Positions 26,888 to 37,526 of a DNA stretch of 64,000 bases are shown piece after piece. A program made the translations under genes and the position numbers. This DNA comes from Burkholderia sp. WSM2230 (GTDB taxonomy: Bacteria > Pseudomonadota > Gammaproteobacteria > Burkholderiales > Burkholderiaceae): contig NZ_AXAJ01000004.1 of assembly GCF_000472445.1 (NCBI RefSeq), positions 330,631-394,630 on the forward strand. The letters run 5' to 3'. Numbering within the stretch: position 1 is the first letter of the stretch; the number at the start of each line of letters is the position of its first letter. Under the pieces are notes generated by a model that saw only the letters and a list, made by a program, of their open reading frames with translations, ran no database searches and was not told the DNA's origin.

Positions 26888-29800
26888 TCACCACTTGATC
26901 CGGTCATAACGCCGCGTGTAGAGCAGCGTGACGCCGTCGAAGGTGCCTCCGTAAGCCGCCACCGACCAGTAGCGCGTCAGATTGACGGTCGCCTTGATCG
27001 CATTGCTCGCGGACTGCAGGCCTTGCTCATAGCCGATCACGAGCCATTCGTTGATCGCCTTCGACACCATCACAACCTGCGGATCGGTCAGCCCGACTTC
27101 GCTGCGGCCAATCGAAAACTCGTCGAGACCAAAGGTCTGCGCAATCCGCTTGCCGCTCGCGCTGCCGAGCAACGCAAGCGCCGTCGTCATGGTGCTCTGC
27201 TGGCCGAGGTTGTTGCCTTGATCCGTGCCGTGGCCGAACAGCAGCCATGAGAGCTTTTCGTTGTCCGGCACGTTCGGCTCGGACACGAGCTTCGCCACCG
27301 GGAAGTTGACCGTGCCCGTCACCTGCACGCCCGCTTCGACCTGTTGATTGCGGCGCATCGCCAGAATGTTGATGCCCGGATTCGCCACCGGCCCGTTGAA
27401 CGTGAAAAAGCCGTTCTCGATGTTCAGCTTGCGGCCAAACGCGGTGTAGGTCGAGCCCGGTGTCACGCGGACGTTGCCGACCGCGCGCAGCGGCAGGTTC
27501 GGCGCGCTCATCGCCGTGATGGTGCCGGTCAGGCGGAGATCGGCGCCTTGCCCGCGGAAGCGGAAGCTGTCGCCGAGATTGATGTCGATGTTCGCGCGCG
27601 GCGCAAACGGACCGATCGGCTTGTTGCTGCCGGGCACCGGCCGCGGGCGCTCGCCGGCCACGGTGCCGTCCGGGCGCACCACGACGACGTCGTCGCCGAG
27701 CTTGGGCGCCGACTGCTCCGGCATGTCGAAGAGCGCATGATCGACCACGAACTTGCCGTTGATCGCCATGCCGCCCTGCGCACCCGCGTTCGCGACCGTC
27801 GCGCTGCCGGTCAGCGACAGGTTGCGATCAGGCGCGGCAAAAAGCTCCAGCTTGTCCGCGACGATGCTCGCGGTGAGATCCGGCTCCGCCCCGTCCAGGC
27901 GCACGCGGCCGGTGGCGCGCAAGGTGCCGCTCGCGCCGTGGAACTCGACCTGCTGGAAGTCCACGAGGTTCTTCGACAGCGCGATGCGCACCACGCCGTC
28001 CTTCAACTGCACGCCCTGATCGACGAGCGTGGCCGAAAGCTCGTCGCCGAGCAGCGAGCCGGTCAGATTGGGACGCGCGACAGTGCCGCCGAGCGCGAGC
28101 TTGAGCGCGAGATGGCCGTCGAGCAGATAACTCGGCCCGAACAGCCCGCCGGTCGTTTTCAGCGACGGCACATTGGCGCTCACATTGCCGGTGAGCGCGC
28201 TCTCCTCGTCGACGGTCAGGAAGCCGTCGCGCGCGACGAGCAGCGTGTGGGCGTCGGCGTCGATCACGCCGATGCGGCTCGCCTGCGCATGCAATGTCGT
28301 GTTCAGCCGATTGCCGCCATTGAAGTCGGCACGCGCTGCAATGTCGGTAATGCCGAGCGACGCCAGCCCGCGGCCGATTTCGACGGTGACGTCGCCGCTG
28401 CGGCGCTTCAACTGGATATGGCCGCTCGCGCTGCTGCCGAGCGCGAAGTCCCAGTCGCCGTCGAAGATCAGGTCGGTCCGAACCGCCGGCGGCACGCCCG
28501 TGATCTCGCGCCGCAGATCCTGGAGACGCGCGAGCGAAATGCCGGTCAAGCTGCCTGCCGACTGAACCCGGCCGTGGTCGAACGCGAACGATTTGAGGCT
28601 CAGCACCGCGCCCTCGAGCGTGAGCCTTGTCGCGCCGAGCGTCAGACGGCGCGGCCCGGCGCTCACGGCGAGCGGCGAGTCGAGGTTCAGTGCCGGTGTG
28701 CCGCGGTTTTGCAGACGCGTTACCGTGCCGTCCCAGCGCGTGCCGTCGCGCGCCTCGGTGAGCTTGCCGTTGGCCGCGAGCGTCAGATCGAGCGGCCGCT
28801 CCTGCAGCTTGCCAGTGGCGGCCGCTTCGAGCGAATGATTGGCGCGCGTGCCGCTGAGCCGCGCGGTGAGCGTGGCGAGATCGACGCCGCCAGCGCTTAC
28901 GTTGCGCGCGTCGGTGGTGAAAACGAGCGCACCGTTCGCGCCGTCGCGCAGTTCGGCGTGGCCTTCCGCATGGCCAATTCTGTTGCTGCTCATTACGACG
29001 CTGTCGGCCTTGTAGTTCAGCACCACGTTTGGATGGTCGAACGAGCCGGTCAGATCGCCGTCGGCGGCAATGAGGCCAGCGAGGCCGAAGCCGAGGCGCT
29101 CGAGCGCGGGGGCGTCGATATGAAAGCGCAAGCGGTCGCCGCGTGCGCCGAAGCTGCCCTGCAAGTCCACCTGGTTGCCCGCCACCGAGAGGTTCGCGCG
29201 GCTCGGCAGAATTCGCGAGCCCGCCAGTTGCACGGTGCCGCCGCCCGTCAGCGGCAGGCCGTCGTAGACGCTCGGGCCGAGTTTGAATTCGGCCTTCGTG
29301 GTGAACACCGGAGCAAGCATGCCAGTGGCGGACAACGTGCCGTTGACCTTCGCCTCGATCTTGCGCGCGGGCGGCGCGGCGCGTTTGGGCGCCGGCGTCT
29401 TGCGCTGCATGACCTCCGCTTTGACGACGGCCTTGCCGGTGTTTCTGACTGCCGCCGCCGCTTTGTCGGCGGGGGCCGCGCTCCTGGCTCCGGCCGTGCT
29501 GCCCGCTTGCGCAGCGGCCTCGGCGGCGAGCTTGCTGTTCGCGGCGCTCTGCGGCGCGGCGGCCCCTTTGACCGGCGTGCGCGACGGCATTTGCGAGGTC
29601 AACGTCAACGGGTCGAAGTCGGTCAGTTGCGCCTTCAGGTTGTAGCTGGAATTCGCGTCGTGCTTGAGCGCGCCGGACAGCTCGATGCTGCCCTTGCCCG
29701 ACGTGATGCGCACGTCGTTGAAGCTGAGCCGCGCCGGATCCATGGTCAGCTTGCCTTGCGCGCGCAACGCGGCTCTCGGGTCGGCAAGATCGAGCGTGAC

Positions 29801-31213
29801 GCTCTGGATATCGTCATTCAGACGAATCGCGATGGGCCCGGAAAGCTGCGTCGGACGCACCGCCGCCTGGAGCGCATTGAGGTCGAGCCCGGCCACCTGC
29901 AGATCGAACTGCCCGCGCTTGCCGGTCAGCGTGCCGCCGCCTGTCAGCGTGGCGCTTTTCACCAGCCGGACGGCGAGATTCGAGATGCGCTGCGCCTCGG
30001 CGTCGAGGCGCACATCGGCGTTGGCGTCGATGAGCGGCAGCAGCTTCTGATCGATCGCGCCGGGGCGCGCGTTGACGATCGAGATGTGGCCGGCCACTGC
30101 GAACGGGCTGGGAGTCTTGCCGGAGTTGCCAGAGTTGCCGGGGTGGGCGGGGCTTGCTGGCGCCGCCGCGCTTGCGTGCTGAGTGATGGAGCTTGCCGGA
30201 TGCGCCGGGGTGCGGCGCTCGGCCGCGCCAACCTCCTGCCCCACCGGCTGCAACTCCGCCCTCACGGCCAGATCGGCGAGCGGGGCGCCCGGCGCGAATG
30301 CCTGCGGATTGACGTGATCGAAAGTCAGCGTGGCACGTTTGAGCGGCACCTCGGCGAACGGCGTCGCCTCGACGCGCGCATGCCCGGCAAGCTTCATCCC
30401 GCTTGCGTCGAGTTCGGCCAACAGATTCTCGAGCGACCCGCTCAGATGCCCGCCCACCTGCACGGCTTCGTCGCGCACCTTGCCCGAATAACCGACGTCG
30501 CCCGTCAGCGGGAACGGCTTCGCGCCGTCCAGCTTCGCGGACGCCCTCACTGCGCCGAACGGCGTATCCAGCTGCTCAATCGCGGCCTCGTGATGACGCC
30601 CGTCGCTGCGTCCATGAAACGCGAAGTGCGCAAACTCGCTGATCGAAGTGCCCTGACGCAGCAACAGCCTGTCCACCTGGACGTCGCGAATCTCGAGCTG
30701 CATCGGCAAACGCAGGTCTTGCGGCAGCGTGAGCGGCTCGTTGCTGCGCGGCGACGACGAGCCGATGCGCGCATCGACGGTACCTACATGCAGATAATCG
30801 ACCGTGAAACGCCACGGTTCGCGCGTGAGCCCCCAGCGGCCCGACACGCGGTCGACCTGGATGTCGGTGCCGCTGCCGTCGAGCGCGCGCCAGCGCACTG
30901 CCCGCAGCCGCACGCCGTTTGCCAGCGAGCCGCCTTCCAGTGTGCCGCTCAGCTTGCCGTCCAGCAGCTTGACCGCCGCCTGCCACGCGTATGCGGTGCC
31001 GCGCTCGGTGGTGAGCGCGCCGTAGAGCAAGCCGAGCGCCAGCGCGAGCAGCAGGACCAGCACGACCACCGTCCAGCCGAGCGTTTTCAGCAGCAGGCGG
31101 CCCGCGCCGCGGCGCCTTGGCGGCGGCGAACCCGGCGGCCCGGCTTGCTGGCCGCCGGGCGGCTCGTTCCCCGGCGGCGGCGCGGGAGGTTGGGCGGAAA
31201 CGTCCGTGGTCAT
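26888..31213 (-). CDS. tamB: Translocation and assembly module subunit TamB
   Basis: Very long envelope-spanning protein that works with TamA in outer-membrane protein assembly and, as a bridge-like protein, probably in phospholipid transport. The 1441-residue chain has a Pro/Gly-rich cytoplasmic N-terminus and one anchor helix (about 42-68, TVVVLVLLLALALGLLYGAL). A long beta-rich groove follows, then the conserved C-terminal DUF490/TamB domain ending in YTRRYDRIKW. Two low-complexity inserts, about residues 325-375 and 541-625 (Ala/Pro/Lys-rich), interrupt the groove. It starts 28 nt after the tamA stop. Confidence 0.93.
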   Translation of the reverse strand: MTTDVSAQPPAPPPGNEPPGGQQAGPPGSPPPRRRGAGRLLLKTLGWTVVVLVLLLALALGLLYGALTTERGTAYAWQAAVKLLDGKLSGTLEGGSLANGVRLRAVRWRALDGSGTDIQVDRVSGRWGLTREPWRFTVDYLHVGTVDARIGSSSPRSNEPLTLPQDLRLPMQLEIRDVQVDRLLLRQGTSISEFAHFAFHGRSDGRHHEAAIEQLDTPFGAVRASAKLDGAKPFPLTGDVGYSGKVRDEAVQVGGHLSGSLENLLAELDASGMKLAGHARVEATPFAEVPLKRATLTFDHVNPQAFAPGAPLADLAVRAELQPVGQEVGAAERRTPAHPASSITQHASAAAPASPAHPGNSGNSGKTPSPFAVAGHISIVNARPGAIDQKLLPLIDANADVRLDAEAQRISNLAVRLVKSATLTGGGTLTGKRGQFDLQVAGLDLNALQAAVRPTQLSGPIAIRLNDDIQSVTLDLADPRAALRAQGKLTMDPARLSFNDVRITSGKGSIELSGALKHDANSSYNLKAQLTDFDPLTLTSQMPSRTPVKGAAAPQSAANSKLAAEAAAQAGSTAGARSAAPADKAAAAVRNTGKAVVKAEVMQRKTPAPKRAAPPARKIEAKVNGTLSATGMLAPVFTTKAEFKLGPSVYDGLPLTGGGTVQLAGSRILPSRANLSVAGNQVDLQGSFGARGDRLRFHIDAPALERLGFGLAGLIAADGDLTGSFDHPNVVLNYKADSVVMSSNRIGHAEGHAELRDGANGALVFTTDARNVSAGGVDLATLTARLSGTRANHSLEAAATGKLQERPLDLTLAANGKLTEARDGTRWDGTVTRLQNRGTPALNLDSPLAVSAGPRRLTLGATRLTLEGAVLSLKSFAFDHGRVQSAGSLTGISLARLQDLRREITGVPPAVRTDLIFDGDWDFALGSSASGHIQLKRRSGDVTVEIGRGLASLGITDIAARADFNGGNRLNTTLHAQASRIGVIDADAHTLLVARDGFLTVDEESALTGNVSANVPSLKTTGGLFGPSYLLDGHLALKLALGGTVARPNLTGSLLGDELSATLVDQGVQLKDGVVRIALSKNLVDFQQVEFHGASGTLRATGRVRLDGAEPDLTASIVADKLELFAAPDRNLSLTGSATVANAGAQGGMAINGKFVVDHALFDMPEQSAPKLGDDVVVVRPDGTVAGERPRPVPGSNKPIGPFAPRANIDINLGDSFRFRGQGADLRLTGTITAMSAPNLPLRAVGNVRVTPGSTYTAFGRKLNIENGFFTFNGPVANPGINILAMRRNQQVEAGVQVTGTVNFPVAKLVSEPNVPDNEKLSWLLFGHGTDQGNNLGQQSTMTTALALLGSASGKRIAQTFGLDEFSIGRSEVGLTDPQVVMVSKAINEWLVIGYEQGLQSASNAIKATVNLTRYWSVAAYGGTFDGVTLLYTRRYDRIKW
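30117..30143 (+). repeat. 9-bp tandem repeat inside tamB
   Basis: Three consecutive 9-nt units, TTGCCGGAG, TTGCCAGAG and TTGCCGGGG on the plus strand, encode the GNSGNSG-type stretch near residue 360 of TamB. Confidence 0.7.
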
Positions 31214-31241
31214 GCGCAGTTTCGGTAAAAGGAGGTTTCCA

Positions 31242-33092
31242 TCAGAAGGCGATGCCGAGCGTCAGATAAGGCCGCACGCTTCGGTTGCGAATGCCGTACG
31301 CGAGGTCGACGTTGACCGGCCCGACCGGGCTGCGCCAGCGCGCGCCGACGCCCACGCCCGGATAAAACACGCGCTCGCCCCAGGTGTCGGTGGCGGTGCC
31401 GACGTCGAAAAACGCCGCCGCGCCCCAGTCGTGCGTAAACCAGTGCTGGTATTCCGCCGACGCCGTAACGAGATATTTGGTTGGCAGCACAGAACCCTGA
31501 ACGTTGTTACCGATGCTCTGATAACCATAGCCGCGCACCGAGTTCGAACCGCCCGCGCGAAACAGCAGCGAAGCTGGAATGCCGCTCGAACTGCCGCTCG
31601 TGAACACGCCGCCCAGCTCCGCGCGAAACACCACGAGGTCTTCCTTGCCGATGGGCAGATACTGCTGGCCGCGCGCGTAGCCGCGAATGAACGTCTGATC
31701 GGTCAGCGCCCCTTTCACCGCGAAACCGGCCTCGACGTGAATCAGGTTGCCTTTGCGCGGAAACAGCGGGTCGTCGGTATTGCGGCGGGTCCACGACCAC
31801 GACGGCACCAGCGCGCGGCTCGTGGTCGGCGCGCCGACGTTCTGATCGAGCCGGTCCTGATAGAACAGGATCGCGTAGGTGTAGTCGATGAATTGCGATG
31901 TACGGGTGCGCTGCACGCCGCCACGGATGCTGTAGATGCGCGTGTCGGAAACGTCGGTGGTGGTGTAGGAAGCGAGCACGCTGTTGGTCCACGCACGCGG
32001 CCCGGGCGGCATCGCGAGCTGCACCTGGCCGTATTGCTGGACCTGATCGAGACGGCCGTCGACGGTAAACGGCCAGGCCTTGCCGAACGTATTCAGATAC
32101 GAATACGCGCCCTGCACGAGCGCGCCGTTGTCCGTGGAATAGCCGACGCCGCCGCGAATGCTGTTGTACGGATACTCCGACACCTTCACATGCAGCGGCG
32201 TTTCGACCGGCTTTGCCGGGTCGCTGTCCACGTCGATCGCGACGCTCGCGTAATACGGCGTGTTCTGCAACTGCCGCTGCAATTCGGTGATGCGCTGCAC
32301 GTCGTAAATGTCGCCCACCGAAATCGGATTGACGTTTTCGACGATCTGCTCCGGATAGCGCCGCGTGCCCGACACGTCGAGCTTGCCCATCGTGAAGGTT
32401 GGCCCGCTTTCGAACGCGACCGAGAGCTTTGCCTCGTGCGTGCGCGGATCGACGCGCGCCTCCGAATGATAGATTTTCGCGCCGAGATAGCGGCGCGCCT
32501 GCAGCGCCTTCAGCGACGCGTTCTTCGCGTCGTCCCAGTCGCCCTGCGAGAACGGATCGCCTTCGTGCAGCGAAAACGCGAAGCGCGCCGCGTTTTCCTG
32601 CGCCGGGTCCTCGGTCAGCACCGGGCCGCGAAACGACAGCGAGATCGCGCTGACGATGGTTTGCGGCCCCGGCTCCACGCTCACTGTGACGTGCTTCGTA
32701 TTGTCCACTGTGCGCACGTCGGTACGGACAACCGGCGTGAAGTAGCCTTGCGTAGCCGCCAGGTCGCGCACCTGCTGGGGCGTGGCGGTGATCAGAAATT
32801 CGAACTGGTCGTCGCTGATGTCGGGACGCTTCGCGAAGCGCGCAATGTCCAGATGCGCGTCGAGCAGCTTGCGCAGCGAGCGCGGCGAGGCTTCCACGTC
32901 GACCTTGTAGCTCGCCGCCGCGCGCGCGGCATAAGCGGGGCCGCCAGCGAGAATCAGCAGCATGCCGACGGCAAGCGACGCGTGCAGCCAGCACAGCCAA
33001 CGCCGCAGCCCGGCTGCATTGAATGCCGCCGGCTGCGGCGCTGCGCACCGCGCGCCGGCTTCGCCGCGCCGCTCATGCGGCTTTTCGATCAC
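31242..33092 (-). CDS. tamA: Translocation and assembly module subunit TamA (Omp85 family)
   Basis: Outer-membrane barrel that partners TamB. The 616-residue precursor has a basic N-terminus and a signal helix LHASLAVGMLLILAGGPAYA. POTRA domains follow (about 60-290). The Omp85 barrel includes YSTDNGALVQGAYSYLNTFG, the loop-6 type RGYGYQSIG and a terminal VRPYLTLGIAF ending in Phe, as expected for a Bam substrate. The start is uncertain: GTG at 33092 is chosen as the first plausible codon before the signal; the frame is open to 33383. Confidence 0.88.
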   Translation of the reverse strand: MIEKPHERRGEAGARCAAPQPAAFNAAGLRRWLCWLHASLAVGMLLILAGGPAYAARAAASYKVDVEASPRSLRKLLDAHLDIARFAKRPDISDDQFEFLITATPQQVRDLAATQGYFTPVVRTDVRTVDNTKHVTVSVEPGPQTIVSAISLSFRGPVLTEDPAQENAARFAFSLHEGDPFSQGDWDDAKNASLKALQARRYLGAKIYHSEARVDPRTHEAKLSVAFESGPTFTMGKLDVSGTRRYPEQIVENVNPISVGDIYDVQRITELQRQLQNTPYYASVAIDVDSDPAKPVETPLHVKVSEYPYNSIRGGVGYSTDNGALVQGAYSYLNTFGKAWPFTVDGRLDQVQQYGQVQLAMPPGPRAWTNSVLASYTTTDVSDTRIYSIRGGVQRTRTSQFIDYTYAILFYQDRLDQNVGAPTTSRALVPSWSWTRRNTDDPLFPRKGNLIHVEAGFAVKGALTDQTFIRGYARGQQYLPIGKEDLVVFRAELGGVFTSGSSSGIPASLLFRAGGSNSVRGYGYQSIGNNVQGSVLPTKYLVTASAEYQHWFTHDWGAAAFFDVGTATDTWGERVFYPGVGVGARWRSPVGPVNVDLAYGIRNRSVRPYLTLGIAF

Positions 33093-33465
33093 ACACCCCG
33101 CCAAGCAGGACCTCCGGCCATGGTTGATGAATTTGTCGTTCGGGCGCGCAGTGCCGCCGAAGCTCGCTATTTGACCACATCGGCGCAACCGCGCTATCTC
33201 AAAACGCATCCGCGAATGCGCCGTCGGACGCGCCCTTAGCCTCACGCCGGGCGCCTCGCGCGGTCCTGACGCGCCCGCCTTTGACGCGCCGTGCGGCGCG
33301 CGGGTTCCAGCCGCATGTGCCACGCGAAAGATGGAGCGCCCGCGTGACCCGCCGGCGGGGTTTTTCGCCCGCGCGCGGCGCATGAGCTAAAATTGCGAAA
33401 TCGAGTAGCGGCACCCGCATAGAGACAAGCGAAGCCGCCATTTCACCAACCACGGACGTCGAGCC
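33093..33465. other. Divergent tamA/DUF3460 intergenic region
   Basis: This 373-nt gap carries a -10-like TAAAAT at 33388-33393 on the DUF3460 side and a short GC hairpin with T5 at about 33344-33364. I see no gene in it. Confidence 0.5.
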
Positions 33466-33651
33466 ATGTATCAATCGGACATCACCCAGTTCCTGAACCA
33501 GCTCAAGCAGCAGAAGCCTAACCTGGAAGCCGAGCAACGCCGCGGCCGGGCACTCCTGTGGGACAAACAGCCGATCGACCTGGAAGAGCGCGCCGAGCAG
33601 AAGGCCTCGCGCGTCGAACAGACGCCTTACCAGTACTACCAGAACTTCTGA
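33466..33651 (+). CDS. DUF3460 family small protein
   Basis: A 61-residue soluble protein of unknown function found across Burkholderiales. It begins MYQSDITQFLNQLKQQKPNL, is rich in Gln and Glu, and ends TPYQYYQNF. The acidic/basic pattern suggests one or two helices and no membrane segment. It lies 17 nt upstream of scpA on the same strand, so it is probably co-transcribed with chromosome-condensation function, but no direct link can be read from sequence. Confidence 0.88.
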   Translation: MYQSDITQFLNQLKQQKPNLEAEQRRGRALLWDKQPIDLEERAEQKASRVEQTPYQYYQNF

Positions 33652-33668
33652 GCGCCGCGCCGCCACCG

Positions 33669-34544
33669 ATGAGTCACGCCGACGAGGCTCACGGCGCGCC
33701 GCCGGCATCGCCCGACGCCGCGCTCGCCGCGCCCGCCACCGATTCGACGCCGGACACCGTCGACGGCATTGCTTTCGCGCGCCTGTACGGCGAGCCGCTC
33801 TTCAAGCTGCCCACCGACCTGTACATCCCGCCGGACGCGCTCGAGGTGTTTCTCGAAACGTTCGAGGGACCGCTGGATCTGTTGCTGTACCTGATCCGCA
33901 AGCAGAACTTCAACGTGCTCGACATCCCGATGGCGGACGTCACGGTGCAGTATCTCGGCTACGTCGACCAGCTGCGCCAGACCAATCTGGAACTCGCGTC
34001 AGAATATCTGCTGATGGCGGCCATGCTGATCGAGATCAAGTCGCGCATGTTGCTGCCCGTCAAGAAGGTGGACAGCGGCGAGGAAGCCGAAGACCCGCGC
34101 GCCGAACTCGTGCGGCGCCTGCTGGAATACGAACAGATGAAGCTGGCCGCGCAGCGCATCGACCAGTTGCCGCAACTCGGGCGCGACTTCCTGCGCGCCG
34201 AGGTTTACATCGAGCAAAGCATCACGCCGCGCTTTCCGGACGTGAACAGCGAAGACCTGCGCGCCGCGTGGGCCGACGTGATCAAGCGCGCCAAGCTCGT
34301 GCAGCATCACAAGATTTCGCGCGAAGAACTGTCCGTGCGCGAGCACATGAGCGCGATCCTGCGGCAGTTGCAGAACGCGCGTTTCATGGAATTTTCGGAT
34401 CTCTTCGATACCAGCAAGGGCGTGCCCGTCGTGGTGGTGAATTTCATCGCGGTGCTGGAGCTGTGCCGGGAATCGCTCGTTGAAATTACCCAGGCCGAGC
34501 CGTTCGCACCTATTTATGTGCGCCTCGCCTACTTGCCGGCCTGA
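33669..34544 (+). CDS. scpA: Segregation and condensation protein A
   Basis: Kleisin subunit of the SMC-ScpAB condensin complex. The 291-residue protein has the conserved N-terminal SMC-neck contact FEGPLDLLLYLIRKQNFNVLD, then the MADVTVQYLGYVDQL and AAMLIEIKSRMLLP segments. A C-terminal winged helix (FMEFSDLFDTSKGVPVVVVNF) contacts the SMC cap. The first 50 residues are an Ala/Pro-rich extension. scpB is not next to it; the pantothenate genes follow instead. Confidence 0.94.
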   Translation: MSHADEAHGAPPASPDAALAAPATDSTPDTVDGIAFARLYGEPLFKLPTDLYIPPDALEVFLETFEGPLDLLLYLIRKQNFNVLDIPMADVTVQYLGYVDQLRQTNLELASEYLLMAAMLIEIKSRMLLPVKKVDSGEEAEDPRAELVRRLLEYEQMKLAAQRIDQLPQLGRDFLRAEVYIEQSITPRFPDVNSEDLRAAWADVIKRAKLVQHHKISREELSVREHMSAILRQLQNARFMEFSDLFDTSKGVPVVVVNFIAVLELCRESLVEITQAEPFAPIYVRLAYLPA

Positions 34545-34574
34545 ACGCCGATCTGAAGCCGAAGCCAAACCTAG

Positions 34575-35615
<1,041 letters not shown>

Positions 35616-35668
35616 AATTGCTTTAGGCGATCGCGCAGCGCCTAAGAATCACAAGGGATTGACTAGTC

Positions 35669-36055
35669 ATGCAACGCAACATGCTGAAGTCGAAGATTCA
35701 CCGCGTCGCGGTCACACATTGCGAGCTGCACTACGAAGGCTCGTGCGCGATCGACGAAGACCTGCTCGAAGCGGCGAACATTGTCGAAAACGAACGCATC
35801 GACATCTGGAACATCAACAACGGCGAGCGATTCTCGACGTACGCGATCAAGGGCGAGCGCGGCAGCGGCATGATTTCGCTGAACGGCTCCGCGGCGCGGC
35901 GCGCGCAACTGGGCGATCTGGTGATCATCGCGGCCTTCGCCATGGTCGATGAGACGGAACTCAAGGCAGGCTGGAAGCCGGATCTGGTTTTCGTCGACGA
36001 AAACAACAGGATCAAGGGCAGCCGCGACCACGTGCCCACCCAGAACTGGACCTGA
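35669..36055 (+). CDS. panD: Aspartate 1-decarboxylase
   Basis: Makes beta-alanine, the second substrate of PanC. The 128-residue proenzyme self-cleaves between G24 and S25 (YEGSCAID) to create its pyruvoyl cofactor. The upstream [19 protein letters not shown] and the FVDENNRI region match the family at full length. It lies in a panC-panD operon, so one transcript supplies both last steps of pantothenate synthesis. Confidence 0.97.
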   Translation: MQRNMLKSKIHRVAVTHCELHYEGSCAIDEDLLEAANIVENERIDIWNINNGERFSTYAIKGERGSGMISLNGSAARRAQLGDLVIIAAFAMVDETELKAGWKPDLVFVDENNRIKGSRDHVPTQNWT

Positions 36056-36145
36056 GCCGGCGCGGGCGGTTTTTTCGGGCGGTTTTCTCCCAGATTGCAG
36101 CCTGTGCAGCGTGGTCGCGGCAGCGAGGCGTCGCTCGACGCCCGC

Positions 36146-36784
36146 TCAGCCTTTCTTCGCGGCGCCGTTGGTCCACTGGATGATCGGCTCCCACTGCTCC
36201 AGATCCTTCTCCACACGGCTTTTCGCGACGTCCCACAGCGTCAGGCCGTGCGCCGCGAGTTGCACGTAGTTCTGCGTGTCCCGCAAATAGCCGAGCACCG
36301 GCAGCTTCAGCCCCTCTACGAAACGATGCAGTTGCTCGGCCGAGCGCGTGCGCGCGTCCACCCGCATGCCGACCACGCCGATCTCGATTGCGCCTTTTCT
36401 GACAGCCTTTTCCTTTGCCAGCCGCTCCAGAAAGTCCTGAGTGGCGAGGATGTCGAACATGGACGGCTGCAGCGGCACGATCACCTTGTCCGCCAGTTCC
36501 AGCGCGATGTTCATGCGATTGCCGTGCAAACCGGCGGGCGTGTCGACGATCGCGTGCTCGAGCCCCTTCGGCGGTCTGGCGGGCGTCTCGGGGTTGACTT
36601 CCCACGTTTCGATGGCCGGCAGCGTGTCGGGCCGCAACGACAGCCACGCGTGCGCCGACTGCTGCTTGTCAAGGTCGGCGAGCGCCACCCACTCGCCGGT
36701 TGCGGCGAAATAGCCGGCCAGGTTCGTAGACAGCGTGCTCTTGCCCACGCCGCCCTTCGGATTCGCCACCACGATTACCGTCAT
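36146..36784 (-). CDS. Orphan ParA-family ATPase
   Basis: MinD/ParA-type ATPase that could position a cargo in the cell; the cargo is unknown. The 212-residue protein has deviant Walker A ANPKGGVGKSTLSTNL at residues 8-23, ALADLDKQQSAHAWL, and VDTPAGLHG as Walker B. It lacks the N-terminal DNA-binding extension of plasmid ParA. No parB-like gene or parS-like repeat is visible nearby. The ATG at 36784 has GGGAG upstream. It converges on panD. Confidence 0.88.
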   Translation of the reverse strand: MTVIVVANPKGGVGKSTLSTNLAGYFAATGEWVALADLDKQQSAHAWLSLRPDTLPAIETWEVNPETPARPPKGLEHAIVDTPAGLHGNRMNIALELADKVIVPLQPSMFDILATQDFLERLAKEKAVRKGAIEIGVVGMRVDARTRSAEQLHRFVEGLKLPVLGYLRDTQNYVQLAAHGLTLWDVAKSRVEKDLEQWEPIIQWTNGAAKKG

Positions 36785-37005
36785 GAATACTCCCGGAAAG
36801 AAGGCTGGTCGATGCCAGCCGGTTTGCCGCTTTCTGCCTCGAACTTCGTGCCCTGCTGCCGCACCGGCGCGCCGATTTGCCGAGTTCGAGCCCGCGCGCC
36901 GATCCAGCCGTTGATAATATCGACAAATCCAGCGAGGCCGAAGCCCCCGAACGGCTAATCGGTCGTCGTCCGCCAGCGAATCCATCTTTCAAGGAAGCCC
37001 GATCA

Positions 37006-37425
37006 ATGAGCAAGCTCCGTCCGGAATACAGCGTCGAACGCCTGCACGAACGCCAGAAAGGCAAGCTGCCCGGCTTGTTGGGCGTGCATGTGCTGGCGCT
37101 GGACGAAGGCATGCTGACCGCGGAACTGACCGTGCGCGAGGAACTCCTGGCGCCGAACGGCTTTCTGCACGCGGCCACGGTGATCGGCCTCGCGGACACC
37201 GCCTGCGGCTACGCGTGCCTCGCCCATCTGCCGGACACAGCCCGCAATTTCACGACGGTCGAGTTGAAAAGCAACTTCCTCGGCACGGCGACCGAAGGCA
37301 CGATCCGCGCAGTGGCAAAAGCCGTGCATCTCGGCCGCAGCACGCAGGTCTGGGACGCAACGGTCACCGATCCGAAGGGCAAGACCATTGCGCTCTTTCG
37401 CTGCACGCAAATCGTGTTGTATTGA
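37006..37425 (+). CDS. PaaI-type hotdog thioesterase
   Basis: Predicted acyl-CoA thioesterase of the hotdog fold (139 residues). It carries LLAPNGFLHAATVIGLADTA, the catalytic-region motif of PaaI/DUF4442-type enzymes (N-G-x-x-H followed by an Asp in the helix). The closing strand is GRSTQVWDATVTDPKGKTIA. The true substrate is not readable. The ATG at 37006 follows AAGGA; the frame continues upstream but without conserved sequence. It is divergent from the ParA gene. Confidence 0.87.
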   Translation: MSKLRPEYSVERLHERQKGKLPGLLGVHVLALDEGMLTAELTVREELLAPNGFLHAATVIGLADTACGYACLAHLPDTARNFTTVELKSNFLGTATEGTIRAVAKAVHLGRSTQVWDATVTDPKGKTIALFRCTQIVLY

Positions 37426-37526
37426 GGCGCTGGAGAACGTGGAATAGGCGACTGGGCGGAAAACCTGTCGGTTGCGTCTTCACTGGTTCTCCAAGCGATT
37501 CAATTAACGGCTGCTCCGGTCCACAC

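Noticed and set aside
27344..31228. 1294-codon open frame antisense to tamB
   Set aside because: It lies wholly opposite tamB, is Arg/Ala/His-rich with no recognisable domain, and reflects third-position GC bias. The tamB frame has signal anchor, groove and conserved C-terminus.
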